Positions 1-5,486 of a stretch of 5,486 nt of DNA are shown piece after piece (positions within the stretch are counted from its first letter, which is position 1; every line of letters begins with the position of its first letter). A model generated the notes under the pieces. The model did no database searches. It was not told where the DNA came from and saw only the letters and a list, made by a program, of their open reading frames with translations. The translations under genes and the position numbers were made by a program. Origin of the DNA: Alphaproteobacteria bacterium (lineage in GTDB: Bacteria > Pseudomonadota > Alphaproteobacteria > Rickettsiales > SXRF01); assembly GCA_019243895.1 (NCBI GenBank), contig JAFATP010000210.1:1-5486 (forward strand). Reading direction: 5' to 3'.

Positions 1-162
1 ACGATAATGCGTGTGGCGGTGAGTCGGGGGTGTATTCTGTATAAGAATAGAGAAAGACGGTAGCGCGGATCGGTGGATACTTGAGTATTAAACTACTTGT
101 ATTTGCCACCGTGGACTATACATTTTCCGCGCTCAGGAATTGCTACAAATAACACCGCTGCT
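1..162. other. Leader region upstream of prfA, no gene assigned
   Basis: No coding region can be supported here. Two plus-strand frames are open from the window edge, one to a TAG at 61-63 and one to a TAA at 42-44. Either could be the tail of an upstream gene, but neither short peptide is recognisable. I see no convincing sigma-70 promoter: TATAAG at 40-45 lacks a -35 at the right distance, and TTGAGT at 81-86 lacks a -10. An imperfect direct repeat with a 16-bp period is present, TACTTGAGTATT at 78-89 and TACTTGTATT at 94-103. The prfA frame is open back to a TTG at 97, but that segment lies outside the usual RF1 N-terminus. Confidence 0.4.
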
Positions 163-1236
163 ATGCATTTCTCCGACACGCTTGATTCGCTGCTGCGCCG
201 CCATGAAGAATTGCGCGATAACCTGGCGCGCCCGGATTTAAGCGGGGCCGAGTTCAGCAAATACTCCAAGGAATTTTCGGAGCTGTCGCCCATCGTGGAG
301 CAGATCGAGGCGCTGAAGGCGGCAGAGAAGCAGAAAAAAGAGGCCCAAAGCCTGCTGGCGGATTCCGCGCTGGATGCCGAAATGCGAGCGCTGGCGCAGG
401 AGGAGATGCACGCGCTGGACAAGCAACTGCCGGAGCTCACACGCAGCGTTCAGCTCTCATTGCTGCCCAAGGACGCCGCCGACGAGAAAAACGCCATTCT
501 GGAAGTGCGGGCGGGCACCGGTGGCGAAGAGGCGGCGCTGTTCGCCGCGGAGCTTTTCCGCATGTATCAGCGCTATGCCGCCATCAGGGGCTGGAAATTC
601 GAGGTGCTGTCCATCTCGGACACCGGCATCGGCGGATATAAGGAGGCCAGCGCCAGCATCAGCGGGCAGGGCGTGTTCGCGCGGCTGAAATTCGAATCCG
701 GCGTGCACCGCGTGCAGCGCGTGCCGCAGACGGAGGCGGGCGGGCGCATCCACACGTCGGCGGCCACCGTGGCGGTGCTGCCCGAGGCCGAGGAGGTGGA
801 CGTGCAGATCGAGGAAAAAGATCTGCGTATCGACGTATTCCGCGCTTCCGGCCCCGGCGGGCAATCCGTCAACACCACGGATTCGGCGGTGCGCATCGTG
901 CATCTGCCCACCGGCATCACCGTCTCTCAGCAGGACGAAAAATCGCAGCATAAGAACAAGGCCAAGGCGCTGAAGGTGCTTCGCGCGCGGCTATATGAGG
1001 CGCAGCGCGAGAAAGCGGCGTCGGAGCGCGCGGCCTCGCGTAAGGAGCAGGTGGGAAGCGGCGACCGCAGCGAGCGCATCCGCACCTATAATTTCCCGCA
1101 AGGCCGCGTCACCGATCACCGCATCAACCTCACCTCCTACAACATCGACGAGGTAATGAACGGCGCGGGACTTTCCGCTTTCGTCGATGCATTGACCTCC
1201 GCCGACCAGGCGCAAAAGCTGGCGGAATTAAACTAG
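163..1236 (+). CDS. prfA: Peptide chain release factor 1 (RF1)
   Basis: This is the class I release factor that recognises UAA and UAG in the ribosomal A site and triggers peptidyl-tRNA hydrolysis in the cytoplasm. The product is 357 residues, close to the usual 360. The N-terminal helical domain is followed by [10 protein letters not shown] at 118-127. The stop-codon recognition tripeptide is P188-Q189-T190, the PxT form that marks RF1 rather than the SPF of RF2. The catalytic G232-G233-Q234 sits in the conserved context [12 protein letters not shown]234 is the residue methylated by PrmC, encoded just downstream. The start at ATG 163 is chosen because it matches the RF1 N-terminus; upstream TTG 97 would add 22 unrelated residues. 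No good Shine-Dalgarno precedes 163: the nearest AGGAA, at 135-139, is 23 bases away. The gene ends in TAG, a codon read by RF1 itself, and that stop is fused to the next ribosome binding site. Confidence 0.97.
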   Translation: MHFSDTLDSLLRRHEELRDNLARPDLSGAEFSKYSKEFSELSPIVEQIEALKAAEKQKKEAQSLLADSALDAEMRALAQEEMHALDKQLPELTRSVQLSLLPKDAADEKNAILEVRAGTGGEEAALFAAELFRMYQRYAAIRGWKFEVLSISDTGIGGYKEASASISGQGVFARLKFESGVHRVQRVPQTEAGGRIHTSAATVAVLPEAEEVDVQIEEKDLRIDVFRASGPGGQSVNTTDSAVRIVHLPTGITVSQQDEKSQHKNKAKALKVLRARLYEAQREKAASERAASRKEQVGSGDRSERIRTYNFPQGRVTDHRINLTSYNIDEVMNGAGLSAFVDALTSADQAQKLAELN

Positions 1237-1240
1237 GAGG
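1235..1240 (+). promoter_or_regulatory. Strong Shine-Dalgarno overlapping the prfA stop codon
   Basis: AGGAGG begins inside the prfA TAG stop (1234-1236) and is a full-strength match to the 16S rRNA 3' end. It is followed by ATG 1242, with one base of spacing, and ATG 1246, with five. Five bases is workable, so it points to the small ORF at 1246. The ORF opened at 1242 is only four codons long. The site is about 145 bases upstream of the homology-supported prmC start, too far to serve it directly. A ribosome terminating on prfA would cover the site, so coupled re-initiation is likely. Confidence 0.7.
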
Positions 1241-1245
1241 AATGC

Positions 1246-1338
1246 ATGCAGTATAAACTACGTTTAACGTGCCTGAGTGCAGCGAAGCTGGCGCTTGAGA
1301 AATATTTAAGCTGCAATGTTCAGGATATGAAAAGGTGA
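1246..1338 (+). CDS. Possible 30-residue small ORF between prfA and prmC
   Basis: I do not recognise this peptide. It starts MQYKLRLTCLSAAKLALEKY and ends with SCNVQDMKR. It is basic and leucine/alanine-rich, with two cysteines, and has no clear signal or membrane segment. Support comes from context: a near-perfect AGGAGG five bases upstream, and a TGA stop whose last base is the first base of ATG 1338 in the prmC frame (TGATG overlap). It lies in the same frame as prfA, so readthrough of the prfA TAG would run through four further codons (stop, GAG, GAA, TGC) into this ORF and stop at TGA 1336-1338. It may be a leader peptide that couples prfA and prmC translation, or simply untranslated spacer. 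No codon-usage or homology argument can be made at this length. Confidence 0.35.
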   Translation: MQYKLRLTCLSAAKLALEKYLSCNVQDMKR

Positions 1339-1343
1339 TGGCA

Positions 1344-1369
1344 AACGATGTTGCTGCTGCAACATTGTT
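1344..1369 (+). other. 11-bp hairpin just upstream of the prmC ribosome binding site
   Basis: The arms 1344-1354 and 1359-1369 pair as 11 base pairs (ten Watson-Crick and one G-U at 1347/1366) around the four-base loop TGCT. The core ATGTTGC/GCAACAT is perfect. The hairpin ends three bases before the GGGAG that serves the prmC start at 1386. No T-run follows and the stem is not GC-rich, so it is not an intrinsic terminator. The right arm can also pair with 1314-1320 (CAATGTT with AACATTG at 1361-1367), which would exclude the hairpin. The structure is seen directly; a regulatory role is inference. Confidence 0.5.
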
Positions 1370-1372
1370 CCC

Positions 1373-1377
1373 GGGAG
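1373..1377 (+). promoter_or_regulatory. Ribosome binding site deciding the prmC start
   Basis: GGGAG lies eight bases before ATG 1386. It supports 1386 over ATG 1338, which would add 16 residues beginning MANDVAAATLFPG that do not resemble known PrmC N-termini. From 1386 the protein begins MIRDALRRAA, which fits the family. ATG 1338 has only a weak AAAGG directly before it, but it overlaps the small ORF stop and could be used by coupling. Confidence 0.6.
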
Positions 1378-1385
1378 CTGGCAGC

Positions 1386-2228
1386 ATGATACGCGATGCA
1401 CTGCGAAGAGCCGCCGCCCGTTTCGCCACCGCCGGCGTCGATACGCCCGCGCTGGATGCGCGGCTCCTGCTTATGCATGTCTCTGGGCTTCCACGCGAGG
1501 CGCTGGTGGCCGAGCCGGAGGCGGTGCTTCCACCCGAAGTGATGGCGCGTTACGAGGCGCTGGTAAGTGCGCGCGCATCCAGGCGGCCGGTGGCACAGCT
1601 CACCGGCATGCGCGAATTCTGGGGAATGGAATTCATCGTCACTCCCGATGTGCTGACGCCGCGCCCCGAAACGGAGACGCTGGTGGAGGCGGTATTGCGC
1701 CGTGTGCCAGACCGCGAAGCGCCGATGCGCATTCTCGATCTGGGCACCGGCACCGGCTGCCTGCTGCTGTCGCTGCTGTCCGAACTGCCCGGCGCGCGCG
1801 GCCTCGGCGTGGACGCAAGTCCGGCGGCATTAGCGGTGGCGAAGGCCAATGCGGAAGCTCTGCGCTTATCGGCGCGCAGCCATTTCCGATTGAGTGAATG
1901 GTGTAAAGAAGTGGTAGGAACATTCGAAATAATAGTTGCCAACCCGCCTTATATCCCCTCTAATGCGATCGGAGCGCTGATGCCGGAAGTGGCGGCTTAC
2001 GAGCCGCGCATGAGCCTTGATGGCGGCATGGATGGGCTGGCGTGCTATAGGAACATTGCGGCGGAGTTGCCGTTTCATGCAAGCAAAGGAGCGTGGATCG
2101 TGCTGGAAGTAGGCGAAGGCCAGCACGAAGCAGTAGCAGATATATTCATGCAGGCGGGTTTCCGGCTGAAAGCGGTGGAACCGGATCTTTCGGGAGTCAT
2201 GCGCTGCGTGACACTGCAAAGTCTATAA
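1386..2228 (+). CDS. prmC: Release factor glutamine N5-methyltransferase PrmC (HemK)
   Basis: This SAM-dependent enzyme methylates the side-chain amide of the GGQ glutamine in RF1 and RF2, which raises peptide-release activity. The product is 280 residues, close to the 277 of E. coli PrmC. The N-terminal helical substrate-binding domain (about 1-80) includes AQLTGMREFWGMEF, the family's HLTGxREFW signature. PRPETE follows. The SAM-binding motif I is D118-L-G-T-G-T-G124, and the catalytic N186-P-P-Y189 binds the glutamine amide. The C-terminus carries GAWIVLEVGEGQ, typical of the fold. It lies 149 bases after prfA, with a small ORF and a hairpin between, and 37 bases before the DUF4167 gene. 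The stretch around 1885-1945 is more A/T-rich than the rest of the gene, but it keeps the frame and the conserved motif, so it is not a sign of damage. Confidence 0.95.
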   Translation: MIRDALRRAAARFATAGVDTPALDARLLLMHVSGLPREALVAEPEAVLPPEVMARYEALVSARASRRPVAQLTGMREFWGMEFIVTPDVLTPRPETETLVEAVLRRVPDREAPMRILDLGTGTGCLLLSLLSELPGARGLGVDASPAALAVAKANAEALRLSARSHFRLSEWCKEVVGTFEIIVANPPYIPSNAIGALMPEVAAYEPRMSLDGGMDGLACYRNIAAELPFHASKGAWIVLEVGEGQHEAVADIFMQAGFRLKAVEPDLSGVMRCVTLQSL

Positions 2229-2265
2229 GCATTCAATCATTTAATCACGGGAGATAAAACACGGT

Positions 2266-2745
2266 ATGAAGCAACGCAGGCATATGGGCCATGGTGGCGG
2301 CAATGGCGGCATGAATACGGGCGGCATGGGTGGCGGCCACAGCGGCCGCAGGCATCCGGGAAAATACGGCTTCCAGCACGGCGGAGGCCCGCAGCGCCCG
2401 CCGCGTAAAAACTTCGCCGCCTTGCGCGAGAAATACATGAACCAGGCGAAGGACGCCATGAGCGGCGGCGACCGCGTGCTGGCCGAATATTACCTGCAAT
2501 ATGCCGATCATTATTACCGGATGCAGCAGGAATTCCTGGCGGAGCGCAATGCGCGCTTCCAGCAATCGCAGTCGGATACCATGGATGAGTTTTCGGAAGA
2601 GCCTTCGCAAGGTTCGGATGAGCCGGAAATCGACATCCCCAATAACAGCAATGTGCTGCCGGCGTTTCTCACGCGCCCCGTGCCGAATCAGCAGGGCGGG
2701 CAGGAACAGGCTTCGCCCGCGCCTCCCAACTGGGAAGAGGAATAG
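2266..2745 (+). CDS. DUF4167 domain protein (alphaproteobacterial, function unknown)
   Basis: The 159-residue protein has three parts. Residues 1-47 are low complexity, rich in Gly, His, Met and Arg, with RR, GGG and GGM runs. Residues 48-100 form the DUF4167 helical domain, whose signature is LREKYMNQAKDAMSGGDRVL followed by AEYYLQYADHYYRMQ. Residues 101-159 are acidic and Pro/Gln-rich, probably disordered, and end NWEEE. No signal peptide or membrane helix is seen, so it should be cytoplasmic. The basic, glycine-rich N-terminus next to a helical domain suggests nucleic-acid or ribosome binding, but this is inference. GGGAGA at 2249-2254 lies 11 bases before ATG 2266 and supports this start over ATG 2284. 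It follows prmC by 37 bases with no terminator between, so it is probably in the prfA-prmC operon. Its TAG stop lies 10 bases from the stop of the convergent gene. Confidence 0.88.
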   Translation: MKQRRHMGHGGGNGGMNTGGMGGGHSGRRHPGKYGFQHGGGPQRPPRKNFAALREKYMNQAKDAMSGGDRVLAEYYLQYADHYYRMQQEFLAERNARFQQSQSDTMDEFSEEPSQGSDEPEIDIPNNSNVLPAFLTRPVPNQQGGQEQASPAPPNWEEE

Positions 2746-2755
2746 GTTGATCGCT

Positions 2756-3547
2756 TCAGGAAGGCTGGCGGGTGGCTTCAACCGGCCCGAACCACATATC
2801 CAGCCGCAGCAGCACCGGCCATAGCTGCTGGTCATCGCTGAAATAAACGGTCAGCGGCGGCTCGCCCTTGGCCAGCCGTTTTAGCTCCTTCGGAGTGAAG
2901 CCGCCGGTGGCTTCGCGGCGCAAACTACATGCAATGACGTCCACCGGTTTCCCCGCCACTTTGATGCGGGTTTTCCCTTTCACCGTCCAGAAAATCGTCA
3001 TCAGGCGCCGTCCGTCAAACAGCTTCACCTGAAACGCGCTTGCGTGCGTCGCCAGCGCATCACGCAGATGCTGCCGCGCCGCCAGCACAAAACTTAGCAA
3101 ATCCACCGAGCCGTCGAACAGCAACGGCTCAACCGGCGGGCGTTTGCCGGGCGGGTCTGGCGGGTCAATGCGTGCGCTCGTTAAATGCCCCTGCTGATAC
3201 GCCAGCCGGATGCGGTTGGGGTCATCGTCATTGTCATAGGCACTTTCGAAAACCCGGTCGCCGTCTTCCAGCCGCCCGGTATAGTTGCCGCTGACGGTGG
3301 CGTGGCTCTCATGCCGCTCGAAAAGCCGCGCCAGATAGGTGGAGCGGATATGGGAGTCGATACGATAGCGCCCGTCTGCCGCCTGCACCTCCACCTGCAT
3401 CTGGCCGAAGGGCAGGCCGTCGACGGTAAATCGATAGTCCGCCTTTATGTGCAACGGGCTAAGTGAGGAATCTTCCGCAGGGCTGTTGCCTGCGCTGATC
3501 GCCAGGCATATAAAAAGAGCACAGAGCCGCTTGCAGCCATCCTTCAT
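2756..3547 (-). CDS. Probable secreted DUF3108-family protein
   Basis: The 263-residue product begins MKDGCKR followed by the hydrophobic stretch LCALFICLAISAG and a likely cleavage site after SPA (residue 24), so export to the periplasm is likely. The mature part resembles DUF3108: DYRFTVDGLPFGQMQVEV near 37-54, YRIDSHIRSTYLARLF at 61-76, VDLLSFVLAAR near 148-158, then a VAGKPVDVIACSLRRE strand (197-212). The closing segment is VYFSDDQQLWPVLLRLDMWFGPVEA, typical of the family C-terminus. The biochemical role of the family is not established. The frame is open back to 3667 inside clpB, but only ATG 3547 (or 3556) puts the signal peptide at the N-terminus. No clear Shine-Dalgarno precedes either start. 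The gene converges on the DUF4167 gene and diverges from clpB, so it is transcribed alone. A possible -10 (TATATT on the minus strand, 3607-3612) lies inside clpB without a good -35. Confidence 0.8.
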   Translation of the reverse strand: MKDGCKRLCALFICLAISAGNSPAEDSSLSPLHIKADYRFTVDGLPFGQMQVEVQAADGRYRIDSHIRSTYLARLFERHESHATVSGNYTGRLEDGDRVFESAYDNDDDPNRIRLAYQQGHLTSARIDPPDPPGKRPPVEPLLFDGSVDLLSFVLAARQHLRDALATHASAFQVKLFDGRRLMTIFWTVKGKTRIKVAGKPVDVIACSLRREATGGFTPKELKRLAKGEPPLTVYFSDDQQLWPVLLRLDMWFGPVEATRQPS

Positions 3548-3558
3548 GTTACCCATAT
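3530..3558 (+). promoter_or_regulatory. Candidate RpoH (sigma-32) heat-shock promoter for clpB
   Basis: CTTGCA at 3530-3535 matches the -35 CTTGAA in five of six positions. CCCATAT at 3552-3558 is a perfect match to the -10 CCCATNT. The gap between CTTG and CCCATAT is 18 bases, within the range reported for alphaproteobacterial RpoH promoters (CTTG, 17-18 bases, CYTATNT). Transcription would begin near 3565, giving a leader of about 29 bases before clpB. The promoter spans the start codon of the divergent DUF3108 gene at 3545-3547. The match is seen in the sequence; activity is inferred from the match and from clpB being a classic RpoH target. Confidence 0.65.
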
Positions 3559-3560
3559 CA

Positions 3561-3589
3561 AAGGAAGCGACATAAAAAGGAAAGCGACA
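3561..3589 (+). repeat. Duplicated ribosome-binding-site segment in the clpB leader
   Basis: AAGGAAGCGACA (3561-3572) recurs as AAGGAAAGCGACA (3577-3589), differing by one inserted A, with TAAA between. The second copy contains the purine-rich AAGGAA used for clpB, 11 bases before ATG 3594. The first copy has no start codon at a matching distance and would lie at or just upstream of the predicted transcript start. It may be a local tandem duplication. Confidence 0.5.
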
Positions 3590-3593
3590 AATC

Positions 3594-5486
3594 ATGGACT
3601 TTGAAAAATATACCGAAAAAGCCAGAGAAGCGACGCAAGCGGCGCAAAGCCTGGCGTTGAGGAGCAATCACCAGCGGCTCCAGCCGGAGCATCTGCTGGC
3701 GGCATTGCTGGATGACCGCGAAGGGCTGAGCGAGCGGCTGATCGCCGCCGGGGGCGGAGATGCGGACGCGGTAAAAGAAAAACTTCAGCAGGCGCTTTCC
3801 TCCATCCCGCGGGTGGAGGGCTCGGGCGCAAGCCAGCTTTATCTTACGCCCGAGCTGGCGCGCGTGTTTGATACGGCGCAGAATCTTGCCAAAAAAGCAG
3901 GCGATGAATACGTCACCGTGGAACGGCTGTTGCAGGCGCTTTCCGTTCAGGGTGAAAAATCGCTGGCGGCCGGGGGCGTCTCTGCGCAGAAGCTGGAGGC
4001 GGCCATTCAAAACCTGCGCAAAGGGCGCACCGCCGGTTCCGCCAACGCCGAATCCAGTTTTGAGGCGCTGAAGAAATACACGCGCGATTTCACGGAAGCC
4101 GCCCGCGCCGGCAAGCTGGATCCCGTGATCGGGCGGGATGAAGAGATACGCCGCACCATGCAGGTGCTCTCCCGCCGCACCAAGAACAATCCGGTGCTGA
4201 TCGGCGAGCCGGGCGTCGGCAAGACCGCCATCGTGGAAGGGCTGGCGCTGCGCATCGTGGCGGGCGACGTTCCGGAAACCCTGAAAGATTCCCGCCTGCT
4301 CGCGCTGGATTTAGGCGCGCTGGTGGCGGGCGCAAAATTTCGCGGCGAGTTCGAGGAGCGTCTGAAGGCGGTGCTGGCGGAGATTGCCGCCGGCAGCGGC
4401 GACATTATTCTTTTCATCGACGAGTTGCATAATCTGGTCGGCGCGGGCCGCGCCGAAGGCTCGATGGACGCCTCGAATCTTCTGAAGCCGGCGCTGGCGC
4501 GCGGGGAGCTGCATTGCGTCGGCGCCACCACGCTGGATGAATACCGCACCCATATCGAAAAGGACGCGGCGCTGGCGCGGCGTTTCCAGGCCGTATTCGT
4601 CTCCGAGCCGAGCGTGGAGGATACGATTTCCATCCTGCGCGGCTTGAAGGAAAAATATGAGCTTCATCACGGAATCCGCATCACCGACAGCGCCATCGTC
4701 GCCGCCGCCACGCTATCGCACCGTTACATCAACGACCGTTTCCTGCCCGATAAAGCCATCGACCTGATGGATGAGGCGGCGGCGCGGCTGCGCATGGAAG
4801 TGGACAGCAAGCCGGAGGAGCTGGATGAGCTGGACCGCCGCATCATCCAGCTGAAGATCGAGCGCGAGGCGCTGAAAAAAGAATCGGACGCGGCATCCAG
4901 GGAACGGCTGGAAAAACTGGGCGCGGAGCTGGCTGATCTCGAGCAGGAATCGGCGGCGCTCACTTCGGAGTGGCAGGCGGAAAAAGAAAAGCTGCACGCG
5001 GTGCAGAAGCTGAAGGAACAGCTGGAAACGGCGCGACAGGAGCTGGAGCAGGCGCAGCGCCGGGGAGAGTTGGCGCGCGCTGGCGAGTTGGCTTACGGCA
5101 TCATTCCGGATCTCGAGCGTCGGTTGAAATCGGCGGAGGAGCAGCAGGAAACCGGCGGGCTGATCAATGAGGCGGTCACCGAGCAGGACATTGCCGAGAT
5201 CATCTCACGCTGGACCGGCATTCCCGTGTCGAAAATGCTGGAAGGCGAGAAGGAAAAGCTGCTGCATATGGAAGAGGCGCTGAAGCGCCGCGTAGTGGGC
5301 CAGGACGAAGCGGTTCGCGCAGTCTCAAACGCCGTGCGGCGCGCGCGCGCCGGCTTGCAGGACCCCAACCGGCCGATTGGCTCGTTCCTTTTCCTCGGTC
5401 CGACCGGCGTCGGCAAAACCGAGCTGACCAAGGCGCTTGCGGCCTTCCTCTTCGACGACGACACAGCGATGGTTCGCATCGATATG
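3594..5486 (+). CDS. clpB: ATP-dependent disaggregase ClpB, 3' end outside the window
   Basis: ClpB is a hexameric AAA+ chaperone that, with DnaK/DnaJ/GrpE, threads aggregated proteins through its central pore. The 631 residues present align closely with ClpB throughout. The N-terminal domain is about 1-145, starting [21 protein letters not shown]1 has Walker A G204-E-P-G-V-G-K-T211, Walker B ending D276-E277, and arginines R329-R330 in ALARRF. Its pore loop reads [13 protein letters not shown], with F249 at the position of Tyr251 in E. coli. The coiled-coil middle domain, which separates ClpB from ClpA, runs from about 406 to 522. NBD2 starts with WTGIPVSKM and has Walker A G602-P-T-G-V-G-K-T609. 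The window ends at MVRIDM, so roughly 230 residues, including Walker B of NBD2, are missing. There is no frameshift or internal stop. A heat-shock promoter match precedes it; the divergent DUF3108 gene is 46 bp away. Confidence 0.97.
   Translation, partial: MDFEKYTEKAREATQAAQSLALRSNHQRLQPEHLLAALLDDREGLSERLIAAGGGDADAVKEKLQQALSSIPRVEGSGASQLYLTPELARVFDTAQNLAKKAGDEYVTVERLLQALSVQGEKSLAAGGVSAQKLEAAIQNLRKGRTAGSANAESSFEALKKYTRDFTEAARAGKLDPVIGRDEEIRRTMQVLSRRTKNNPVLIGEPGVGKTAIVEGLALRIVAGDVPETLKDSRLLALDLGALVAGAKFRGEFEERLKAVLAEIAAGSGDIILFIDELHNLVGAGRAEGSMDASNLLKPALARGELHCVGATTLDEYRTHIEKDAALARRFQAVFVSEPSVEDTISILRGLKEKYELHHGIRITDSAIVAAATLSHRYINDRFLPDKAIDLMDEAAARLRMEVDSKPEELDELDRRIIQLKIEREALKKESDAASRERLEKLGAELADLEQESAALTSEWQAEKEKLHAVQKLKEQLETARQELEQAQRRGELARAGELAYGIIPDLERRLKSAEEQQETGGLINEAVTEQDIAEIISRWTGIPVSKMLEGEKEKLLHMEEALKRRVVGQDEAVRAVSNAVRRARAGLQDPNRPIGSFLFLGPTGVGKTELTKALAAFLFDDDTAMVRIDM

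Noticed and set aside
40..45. TATAAG as a sigma-70 -10 for prfA
   Set aside because: There is no -35-like hexamer at 16-18 bases upstream, and the site is about 120 bases from the start codon.
1..63. C-terminal end of an upstream gene
   Set aside because: Two frames are open from the edge but both are under 21 codons and unrecognisable, so no CDS is reported.
457..951. Long minus-strand open frame across prfA, and similar minus-strand frames across prmC
   Set aside because: These mirror GC-rich codons of well-conserved genes and encode Arg/His/Ala-rich low-complexity peptides with no family resemblance.
1344..1369. Hairpin read as an intrinsic terminator between prfA and prmC
   Set aside because: The stem is not GC-rich and is followed by CCCGGGAG, not a T-run.
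2721..2740. Small inverted repeat near the end of the DUF4167 gene as a bidirectional terminator
   Set aside because: The stem is only about four or five pairs and has no T-run on either strand.
4335..4343. Phenylalanine instead of tyrosine in the ClpB NBD1 pore loop as a functional change
   Set aside because: The aromatic character needed for substrate gripping is kept, and such a substitution is conservative.
4007..4633. 208-residue minus-strand open frame inside clpB
   Set aside because: The plus strand here encodes unmistakable ClpB NBD1 motifs. The minus-strand product is Ser/Arg/Ala-rich and matches nothing known to me.

Overview
The window reads as ordinary chromosomal DNA from a GC-rich alphaproteobacterium. 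The main evidence is a DUF4167 protein, a family largely confined to Alphaproteobacteria. Supporting evidence is the order prfA - prmC - DUF4167 - clpB, which recurs in that class, and G/C-rich third codon positions in the main genes. No genus can be named from the sequence. There are no mobile elements, CRISPR arrays, tRNAs or rRNAs.

Layout. Bases 1-162 are a leader with no assignable gene. They are followed on the plus strand by prfA (release factor RF1, 163-1236), a possible 30-codon ORF (1246-1338), prmC (RF glutamine methyltransferase, 1386-2228) and a DUF4167 protein (2266-2745). On the minus strand, ending 10 bp from the DUF4167 stop, lies a secreted DUF3108-type protein (2756-3547). 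Divergent from it, 46 bp away, is clpB (3594 to the window edge), which is cut after the second Walker A motif.

How the genes work together. RF1 ends translation at UAA and UAG, and PrmC methylates the glutamine of its GGQ loop, so these two form a functional pair. The DUF4167 protein has a Gly/Arg/His-rich N-terminus and probably shares their transcript; its role is unknown. ClpB is the heat-shock disaggregase. It appears to have its own RpoH (sigma-32) promoter, lying across the start of the divergent DUF3108 gene.

No previously undescribed system is evident. The points most worth a second look are regulatory. The prfA-prmC junction holds an in-frame small ORF whose strong ribosome binding site overlaps the RF1 UAG stop, plus an 11-bp hairpin with a competing pairing. 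The compact DUF3108/clpB divergent region holds a good heat-shock promoter match and a duplicated ribosome-binding-site-like segment.
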